Assembly: GCF_013009075.1 (NCBI RefSeq)
Contig: NZ_CP053108.1
Location: 248,001 to 312,000 of the forward strand
From: Halomonas sp. TA22
Lineage (GTDB): Bacteria; Pseudomonadota; Gammaproteobacteria; Pseudomonadales; Halomonadaceae
Reading direction: 5' to 3'
Length of the DNA stretch: 64,000 bases
Shown here in pieces: positions 56,904 to 64,000 of the stretch. Every line of letters begins with the position of its first letter. Positions within the stretch are counted from its first letter, which is position 1. Below the pieces are notes generated by a model, which saw nothing but the letters and a program-made list of their open reading frames with translations, had not been told where the DNA came from and ran no database searches. Both the position numbers and the translations under genes were made by a program.

Positions 56904-58544
56904 ATGCCCACCGTCGCCCACGCCCTCGTGGAAGGTCTTCGCCGTGAAGGCATCACCCATGTGTTCGGCATCCCCGGCACTCAGAATCTGGCGATTCTGG
57001 ATGTGATCCGCGAGACACCGGATATCCGCTTCATCCTCACCCGCCATGAGCAGGGTGCCGCGTTCATGGCCTACGGCTATGCTCGCGCCGGCCATCGCCC
57101 CGCCGTGGTCACCGCCACCGAAGGGCCCGGCGTGACCAACATGGCCACCCCCTTCGGGGCCGCCTTTCGCGGAAATGTGCCGATCATTGGTCTCAATGGG
57201 CTTCAGGAGGCGTGGCTGCGCGAGAAGGATGCCAGCCAGGAGATGGACCAGATCGCCTTCGTCAAGCCGATCACCAAGTGGGCCTACTCGATCACCGGAC
57301 CCGACAAGGCACAGGAGGCGCTGCGCAAGGCCTTCCGCGTAGCGTTGAGCGAACCTCCCGGCCCCGTGCATCTCGAAGCCTCATCGGAAATCTACCTCGA
57401 CGAGACGCCATTGGAACAGCAATCGCCTGCCCAGTATCGGGCCATGGCGCTGCCCAGTGTGGCGTCCGCGATACTCGACCAGGCCGCCGAGCTGTTACGC
57501 TCCGCGCAGCGCCCGGTAATACTGGCCGGCAGCGGCGTGCTGCGCGAGCGAGCCAGCGCCGAGCTGATCGCCTTCGCCGAGCGCCACAACATCCCGGTGG
57601 CACCGCTGCAGTTCAGCCCCGACGCCTTCCCCACCTCGCATCCGTTGGGGCTCGGCCCGCTCGGGCGCAACGGCTGGAGCAGCGCCAACCGCGTGGTCAA
57701 GCGCGCCGATGTGGTGATCGCGGTGGGCGCGCGCATGGATCTCTTCTCCACCACCTTCAAGCATGGCCTGATCCAGGCTGACGCCAAGCTGATCCACCAG
57801 GCGGCAAGCACCGACCCCATCGGCACGATCTTTCCAGTCGACGTGGCCGCGGTCGGCGCCACGCCAAGCTTCCTTTCGGGCCTCACCGAGCGCCTGGCCG
57901 ACAAGCGCTGGGCGTGGGTCGACGTGGCAGAGGAAGTGTCGCGCTGGGAGGAGGAGCGCCTGAGCCTTGTCGAGCCCGAAGCCGAGCCGATCCAGCCACC
58001 CTTCGTCGCCGACGTGCTGCGCCGTACCCTGCCCCGCGGCGGCATCATGGTGGTCGACGCCGGCAATGCCGGCAAGCACGCCCGACAGCACTTCGTCAGT
58101 TACGCCCCCGATACCTATCAGTTCATCGACAACTGGGCGGCGGTGGGTGCGGGCTTTCCCACCGCCATCGGCGCTGCCCTGGCGCGCCCCGACGTTCCCG
58201 TGCTCGCGGTACAGGGCGACATGGGCTTCATGTGCAATATTGGCGAGCTCGAGACCGCCGTTCGCGAGAAGATCAAGCTGGTGGCGGTGATCTTCAACGA
58301 CGAGGGACTAGGCAACGAGCGCGCCTTTCAGGATGCCCACTACGGCGGGCGGCATTTTGCCGTCGATTATCGCAATCCCGACTTCGGTGAACTGGCCCGC
58401 ATCTTCGGCGCCCATGGCGAGACCGTGACCCGCCCAGGCGATCTGGAGGATGCCATGCGGCGTGCCTTCGCGGCGGACGGCCCTGCAGTAGTCAACGTGA
58501 TGATCGACAAGCATCATCTCGCCCCCGTGCTGTTCAGCGCCTGA
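56904..58544 (+). CDS. thiamine-diphosphate-dependent enzyme (acetolactate synthase/decarboxylase-like)
   Basis: A 546-residue enzyme of the pyruvate oxidase/acetolactate synthase superfamily. The ThDP-activating Glu is E49 in TRHEQGAAF, and the ThDP-metal motif is GDMGFMCN...FNDEG (about 438-470). It lacks the partner regulatory subunit and sits in a catabolic island, so 2-oxoacid decarboxylation or carboligation is more likely than branched-chain amino-acid synthesis. AGGAG precedes the ATG. The best guess is decarboxylation of an oxoacid to an aldehyde for the nearby aldehyde dehydrogenase, which is inference. Confidence 0.88.
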   Translation: MPTVAHALVEGLRREGITHVFGIPGTQNLAILDVIRETPDIRFILTRHEQGAAFMAYGYARAGHRPAVVTATEGPGVTNMATPFGAAFRGNVPIIGLNGLQEAWLREKDASQEMDQIAFVKPITKWAYSITGPDKAQEALRKAFRVALSEPPGPVHLEASSEIYLDETPLEQQSPAQYRAMALPSVASAILDQAAELLRSAQRPVILAGSGVLRERASAELIAFAERHNIPVAPLQFSPDAFPTSHPLGLGPLGRNGWSSANRVVKRADVVIAVGARMDLFSTTFKHGLIQADAKLIHQAASTDPIGTIFPVDVAAVGATPSFLSGLTERLADKRWAWVDVAEEVSRWEEERLSLVEPEAEPIQPPFVADVLRRTLPRGGIMVVDAGNAGKHARQHFVSYAPDTYQFIDNWAAVGAGFPTAIGAALARPDVPVLAVQGDMGFMCNIGELETAVREKIKLVAVIFNDEGLGNERAFQDAHYGGRHFAVDYRNPDFGELARIFGAHGETVTRPGDLEDAMRRAFAADGPAVVNVMIDKHHLAPVLFSA

Positions 58545-58550
58545 GCCTGC

Positions 58551-59783
58551 GTGAGCGACGCGAGCGTCCCGGACCCCGGTGCCATTCGCAACCTGATCCT
58601 GGTCTGTATCGGCCTGACCAGCGTCTTCGTCGCCCAGACCATGCTGCTGGTCGCGGTGCCGCTGCGGGCATTGGAGCTGGGCGCGGGCCCCTCGCTGGTG
58701 GGGCTGATTCTCTCCGCTCCCTATCTGCTGCCACTGGTGTTCGCCATCCCGCTAGGGGGCGTGGTCACACGCGTCGGCCCGCAGAAGGTATTCATGGTGG
58801 GAGCCCTGGGCATGGTGGCGGGGCCTTGGCTGAGCCTTGTCGCGCCCAACTACACGGGACTGTTGGCAACCCAGCTCACCATCGGCGTGGCGCATGTGGT
58901 GATGGTGATCGCCGCGCAGTCGGTAGTCGCCGCCCTGGGTCGCGGCCGAGCGCTGGAGCGCTACTTTGGCTGGTACACCATGTGCCTCTCAGGGGGGCAG
59001 TTGATCGGCCCGCTGCTGGCGGGGCGTATGATCGACACGCTCTCGATGGGGTGGGTATTTGCCACGATCGGGGCGATCCCTTTGATTGGCTTGGCGAGTT
59101 CCCTAGGTTTCGTTGGCAGCGCCCGCCACGGACAGAGCACGTCGAGAACCCTGCTCGGCTATCGCGCCCAAGCCAACCTGCTACGTCACAATACCGGCGT
59201 GCAGATGTCCATCGCGGTGACCGTTGCGGTGCTCTTCGCGCTCGGCGCGCATGGTGCCTTTCTGCCAGTCTACCTTGAGAGCCTGGCCATGACGGCGACC
59301 ACCATCGGCCTCCTGGTTAGCCTGCGTGCGCTATGCGCCATGCTCGTTCGTCCCTTCATGTCGTCGATCATCATGCGCCTTGGCGGTCGCTCGAAAACGC
59401 TGATCGCTTCCGTTGCCGCCGTCGCCGCAGGCCTGGTCTGGACCGGCATGACCAGCGAGCTTGCGCTGCTTGCTCTGTTCGCCGTGCTGATCGGGCTGGG
59501 CTCCGGCATCTCGCAGCCGCTGTCGATGGTGGTGCTCGCCGAACACGTACCAGCCGAACAACGCTCGAGCGCGCTCGGCATGCGCCTGATGGGCAATCGC
59601 GGCGCCCAGGTGCTGGCACCGCTGCTGCTTGGCGTGCTGGCCGAGCTGATGGGCTTTGCCTTGACGTTCCTGTTCGCCGGCCTGCTGCTGCTCGGCTTCC
59701 TGGTCCTGGTCATGCGACTGGCACCAGGCTTCGACCGCGCCGAAGCCGAGGCGCCGACACAAGTCGACCTACCGCCTCGTTAA
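58551..59783 (+). CDS. MFS transporter
   Basis: A 410-residue major-facilitator protein with about 12 helices and the loop 2-3 motif region GGVVTRVGPQKVFMVGALG. It starts GTG 6 bp after the ThDP gene stop, so it is probably in the same operon and might export a pathway product or take up a related acid. Its stop shares TTAA with the convergent DUF1127 gene. The substrate is unknown. Confidence 0.87.
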   Translation: MSDASVPDPGAIRNLILVCIGLTSVFVAQTMLLVAVPLRALELGAGPSLVGLILSAPYLLPLVFAIPLGGVVTRVGPQKVFMVGALGMVAGPWLSLVAPNYTGLLATQLTIGVAHVVMVIAAQSVVAALGRGRALERYFGWYTMCLSGGQLIGPLLAGRMIDTLSMGWVFATIGAIPLIGLASSLGFVGSARHGQSTSRTLLGYRAQANLLRHNTGVQMSIAVTVAVLFALGAHGAFLPVYLESLAMTATTIGLLVSLRALCAMLVRPFMSSIIMRLGGRSKTLIASVAAVAAGLVWTGMTSELALLALFAVLIGLGSGISQPLSMVVLAEHVPAEQRSSALGMRLMGNRGAQVLAPLLLGVLAELMGFALTFLFAGLLLLGFLVLVMRLAPGFDRAEAEAPTQVDLPPR

Positions 59784-60013
59784 CGATACCAGCCCCCATC
59801 GTCCCAAAAGGGGCGCCGCCACTCCCGATCCGCCTCCCGGCGGGTCAAGCCGATATCGCGCAAGAGCGCATCGCTCAGCTCGCGCAACTGACGGCGCTCA
59901 CGCTTCAACTGCCGCCAGCGCTTCGACCGCGCCCACAACCTGGCGTACCACGGGGGCATGCGCGGCTTGTGAAACCTGGCGAGGGGGGAATCGGAGTATT
60001 TGACCGGCATCAT
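59780..60013 (-). CDS. DUF1127 small basic protein
   Basis: A 77-residue arginine-rich protein with the DUF1127 core LRELSDALLRDIGLTRREADRE. Such proteins bind RNA or affect phosphate/carbon metabolism in some alphaproteobacteria. ATG 60013 has a strong AAAGGAGAG upstream; the longer GTG frame does not. It is divergent from a LysR-type gene, a frequent pairing, and its stop overlaps that of the MFS gene (shared TTAA). Confidence 0.85.
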   Translation of the reverse strand: MMPVKYSDSPLARFHKPRMPPWYARLWARSKRWRQLKRERRQLRELSDALLRDIGLTRREADREWRRPFWDDGGWYR

Positions 60014-60092
60014 GACACTCTCCTTTACTGCCCAATCGAAATGACTGGAGAGAGTCTCGGTCACGTCATAAAATCATTCTAACGAATGTTTG

Positions 60093-60107
60093 TGATGTTA
60101 AACATCA
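60093..60107. promoter_or_regulatory. 15-bp perfect palindrome, candidate LysR operator
   Basis: TGATGTT-A-AACATCA lies 18 bases before the LysR start and about 80 bases from the DUF1127 start. It is the only perfect palindrome I noticed in this divergent promoter; a shorter ATTC-N4-GAAT lies just beside it. Confidence 0.55.
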
Positions 60108-60124
60108 ACCGAGGTGATGCAATT

Positions 60125-60979
60125 ATGTTAGCGACCATCGATCACGAATTGCTGCGCACCTTTGTCGCCATCGTCGATCACGGGGGGTTCACCAAGGCCG
60201 CCCAGGTGGTCAATCGCACCCAGTCGGCGGTCAGCATGCAGATCAAGCGACTCGAGGAGGATGTCATCGCTCGTCCACTGTTCATCCGCGAAGGGCACAG
60301 GATGCTACTGACCAGTGAAGGGCAGACGCTGCTGGGTTATGCGAGGCGGATACTCGAGTTGCATGGCGAGGCGCTCAATGTCCTGCGCCAGCCCGACATG
60401 GTGGGTCGCGTTCGTCTAGGCGTGCCGGACGACTATGTGATGCGCTTTCTGCCCGGCATCCTCAAGTCGTTCTCGCAGAGCTGGCCGATGGTCGATGTCG
60501 AGGTCCATTGCGAGCCTTCGTCGCGCCTGCTGTCACGCCCGAGCGGAAGCCTGGATCTGGTCATCGTGACGCGCGAGGTCGGTCATGAGATCGGCCAGAC
60601 CCTGCGCAGGGAAGAGACGGTGTGGGTCGCCGCCGAGAGCTACGCACTGCATCGCCAGACTCCCCTGCCCTTGGCGCTCTTCGAGGAACCCTGCTTCTGC
60701 CGGCAGCACGCCTGCAATGCGCTGACAAGCGCCGGCAGGCAGTACCGGGTCGCCTACAGCAGCCCCAGCCTTGCCACCCTACAGGCCGTGGTCAGCGCGG
60801 GGCTGGCCGTCTCGGCGACGATGAAGAGTCTGATCACACCGGACATGCGCATCCTGGATGAAAAGGAGGGTTTTCCGGCACTGCCGGACGCCTCCATCGT
60901 TCTGCTGCGCTCAGCCGACGCCAATTCGCCGGTGGTCGAGGGGCTGGCCAATTATATCGCCGAAGGCTTCCAGCACTGA
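60125..60979 (+). CDS. LysR-type transcriptional regulator
   Basis: A 284-residue regulator with an N-terminal winged helix (LLRTFVAIVDHGGFTKAAQVVNRTQSAVSMQIKRLEE) in standard position and a periplasmic-binding-like effector domain. ATG 60125 has GAGGTG about 8 bases upstream. It is divergent from the DUF1127 gene, which it most likely controls through the palindrome between them. The effector is unknown. Confidence 0.9.
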   Translation: MLATIDHELLRTFVAIVDHGGFTKAAQVVNRTQSAVSMQIKRLEEDVIARPLFIREGHRMLLTSEGQTLLGYARRILELHGEALNVLRQPDMVGRVRLGVPDDYVMRFLPGILKSFSQSWPMVDVEVHCEPSSRLLSRPSGSLDLVIVTREVGHEIGQTLRREETVWVAAESYALHRQTPLPLALFEEPCFCRQHACNALTSAGRQYRVAYSSPSLATLQAVVSAGLAVSATMKSLITPDMRILDEKEGFPALPDASIVLLRSADANSPVVEGLANYIAEGFQH

Positions 60980-61044
60980 GCGCCAGCCCGTTGTCGCACC
61001 AGCGCAGCCGGTGCCGGAATCCCCAGAAAGTAACGGCGTTGCAT
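60952..61044 (-). pseudogene. possible remnant of a Tat-exported protein gene
   Basis: A 30-codon frame with a strong GAGGAG 8 bases before its ATG encodes MQRRYFLGIPAPAALV, which looks like the start of a twin-arginine signal peptide, then stops after an unrelated short tail. It lies past the pckA terminator and overlaps the 3' end of the LysR gene on the other strand. It may be a truncated leftover or chance. Confidence 0.3.
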
Positions 61045-61066
61045 GGCATATCTCCTCGCGGAAGGC

Positions 61067-61100
61067 AAAAAAACGGGGAAGTCAAAAGACTTCCCCGTTT
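61067..61100 (-). terminator. rho-independent terminator of pckA
   Basis: AAACGGGGAAGTC and GACTTCCCCGTTT form a perfect 13-bp stem around an AAAA loop, followed on the minus strand by a run of T (TTTTTTTGCC). It lies 39 bases after the pckA stop. Confidence 0.92.
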
Positions 61101-61138
61101 GACCTTGCGGTCCCGACTCGGTTTGCCTGAAGCAAGTC

Positions 61139-62719
<1,581 letters not shown>

Positions 62720-62913
62720 GTTGGTTTTCCCTGGCCTTGCGGCCATCTCTCTCTCGTTTGCCACACGTCGATACCGACGGGAATGGCGCCTGATCCTAGT
62801 CACTGAATGAACGATTGATTCGCTTCTGGTTCTCGTCGACATACCCGAAGGAGCGACGTTTATTACCACTTTGGTCACGCATTATGACAAAAAGCGAACG
62901 GCAGGAAAACGCA

Positions 62914-62930
62914 GAAATTCACCGAATTTC
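62914..62930. promoter_or_regulatory. 17-bp inverted repeat upstream of pckA
   Basis: GAAATTC-ACC-GAATTTC is a perfect 7+7 inverted repeat in the gap between hslO and pckA, about 200 bases from the pckA start. It may be an operator or 3' element of hslO; no T-run follows. A nearby TGTAGT...ACTACA repeat at 62932-62949 adds to the symmetry. Confidence 0.4.
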
Positions 62931-62974
62931 ATGTAGTTTTACTACTACAAGACAGCAACTTACAAACCGTACCG

Positions 62975-63850
62975 CTAGTGAAGCGTAGGGGGTGGCGCAT
63001 CCGGCGCCTCGATCAGGGATTCGATCTCGGCCGCGCCGAAATGGTAACGGGTATGGCAGAAGTGGCACTGGGTCTCCACCGCCTGCTGCTCTTCGAGAAT
63101 CGTGCGCAGCTCCTGCGCTCCCAGGCTATAGAGCGCCTGGGCGATACGCTCCCGCGAACAGGTGCAGCCAAAGCGCAGCGCCTTGGGCTCGAATACCCTG
63201 GCCTGCTCCTCATGGTAGAGGCGATAGAGCAGCGCCTGAGGCTCGAGGCCGAGCAGTTCGTCGTGCTGCAGCGTGGAGGCCAGATGTACGGTACGATCCC
63301 AGGCATCCGGATCCTGATTGGCGGCGTCATCCGGCAGCTGCTGCAGCAGCAGCCCTGACGCCCGCGTGCCGTCGGCCGCCAGCCATAGCCGCGTCGGCAG
63401 CTGCTCGGAGCGCGCGAAGTACTCCTCGAGGCAGCCGGCCAGGGTCTGCTCGCTCAGCTCGACGATCCCCTGGTAACGATTCCCCTCACGGGGATCGAGG
63501 GTGATCACGATACGGCCGTTGCCAATCAATTCACGAAAGCTGGCGCTGCTATCGGGCAGCTCCTGCTCCTCGGCCAGGCGGGCAATGGCGCGCAATTCGC
63601 CACCGGGGTTGGACTCGGCCATCAGCAGCGCAAGCGCGCCCTCGCCGCGCACTTCGATGCTCAGGGTGCCATCGAGCTTGACGGTTTCGGTGAGCAGTGC
63701 CACGGCGGCCATCAGCTCGCCGAGCAGTTGGTCGATCGGCGCCGGATAGGCCTGCTTGTCGAGCACGTCACGGTAGGCGGCTTGCAGGGTGACGATCTCG
63801 CCACGCACATTGGTGTGATCGAAAAGAAAACGCTGAATCTGGTCGGTCAT
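62975..63850 (-). CDS. hslO: Hsp33 redox-regulated chaperone
   Basis: A 291-residue holdase activated by oxidation and unfolding. The zinc-binding switch has all four cysteines: CTC in [10 protein letters not shown] and CHFC in [13 protein letters not shown]. The N-terminal half is the substrate-binding domain ([15 protein letters not shown]). ATG 63850 is used; a GTG codon precedes it. It is downstream of hslR on the same strand, the usual order. Confidence 0.95.
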   Translation of the reverse strand: MTDQIQRFLFDHTNVRGEIVTLQAAYRDVLDKQAYPAPIDQLLGELMAAVALLTETVKLDGTLSIEVRGEGALALLMAESNPGGELRAIARLAEEQELPDSSASFRELIGNGRIVITLDPREGNRYQGIVELSEQTLAGCLEEYFARSEQLPTRLWLAADGTRASGLLLQQLPDDAANQDPDAWDRTVHLASTLQHDELLGLEPQALLYRLYHEEQARVFEPKALRFGCTCSRERIAQALYSLGAQELRTILEEQQAVETQCHFCHTRYHFGAAEIESLIEAPDAPPPTLH

Positions 63851-63893
63851 CACGGTCTCGGTAAGAGTAAGGGTAGGACGGAGCAGGCCGAGG

Positions 63894-64000
63894 TCACTCG
63901 TCGTCCTGCTGCCGCTGGAATCGGGTGATCTCGCGACGCTGCTTCTTGTCGGGGCGCCGCGGCGGCATCGACATCGCCTGATTGGCCAGTCGACGATTTT
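63894..64000 (-). CDS. hslR: heat-shock protein 15 (HslR), C-terminal part, cut by the window end
   Basis: The last 35 codons of a frame running off the right edge read [19 protein letters not shown] and end QQDDE, matching the basic C-terminus of Hsp15, a ribosome-associated S4-domain protein that binds stalled 50S-nascent-chain complexes. The S4 domain lies beyond the window. Its position just upstream of hslO supports the call. Confidence 0.8.
   Translation of the reverse strand, partial: NRRLANQAMSMPPRRPDKKQRREITRFQRQQDDE

Noticed and set aside
56904-58544. assignment of the ThDP enzyme as biosynthetic acetolactate synthase (ilvB/ilvI)
   Set aside because: No small subunit gene follows and the neighbours are catabolic; sequence is only superfamily-level similar.

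Overview
The window looks like chromosomal DNA of a GC-rich gammaproteobacterium, most likely a halophile of the Halomonadaceae (Halomonas-like). This rests on the conserved neighbourhoods rppH-ptsP, lgt-thyA-folA and hslR-hslO-pckA, a ProQ-like protein, an Omp32/OmpC-type porin, and protein sequences that read as Halomonas orthologues. No database search was possible. I see no rRNA, tRNA, CRISPR array, insertion sequence or prophage gene.

Region 1 (1-13,577) is a one-carbon/alcohol oxidation island. On the left are the beta and alpha subunits of a soluble NAD-type formate dehydrogenase, a small secreted Cys-containing protein and a cytochrome c. Facing them is a long minus-strand operon: a PQQ alcohol dehydrogenase with the lanthanide-type Asp-Tyr-Asp signature (xoxF-like), its cytochrome c, a xoxJ/moxJ-type binding protein, an unknown secreted protein, and the quinoprotein-associated ABC system (binding protein, beta-propeller, ATPase, permease). 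Divergent from xoxF lie a 23-residue pqqA that is easy to miss and gfa (glutathione-dependent formaldehyde activation). Together they imply alcohol/methanol -> aldehyde -> glutathione adduct -> formate -> CO2 plus NADH. The glutathione dehydrogenase/hydrolase steps and pqqB-E must lie elsewhere.

Region 2 (13,659-19,679) is a signalling patch: a free-standing csrA, a NorR-like sigma-54 activator, a fusion of an RsbQ/KAI2-like alpha/beta hydrolase with a PAS domain, a small unknown ORF, and a membrane Cache-PAS-GGDEF diguanylate cyclase. Region 3 (19,696-25,235) holds a PotDABC-type ABC importer with a Tat-exported binding protein, and a general porin.

Region 4 (25,614-47,727) is mostly housekeeping: a proQ-like gene, folA-thyA-lgt, a TauE/SafE exporter, a degenerate hybrid sensor protein, an NRDE protein, ptsP, rppH, a HAD phosphatase, malate:quinone oxidoreductase, an RND efflux pair, rsd, a lipoprotein, dsbB, gshA and tex.

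Region 5 (47,826-58,544, perhaps to 59,783) is a tricarboxylate catabolic island: tcuB-tcuA, a GntR regulator, an aldehyde dehydrogenase, a tripartite tricarboxylate transporter (tctB-tctA-tctC), a divergent SDR-fold protein lacking the usual catalytic residues, a ThDP-dependent enzyme and an MFS transporter. Two sites sharing the pattern ATAC-N4-GTATTCAA sit in its two divergent promoter regions, one beside the GntR gene. They suggest one local regulator for the whole island. Region 6 (59,780-64,000) has a DUF1127 protein divergent from a LysR regulator with a 15-bp palindrome between them, pckA with a strong terminator, hslO and the end of hslR.
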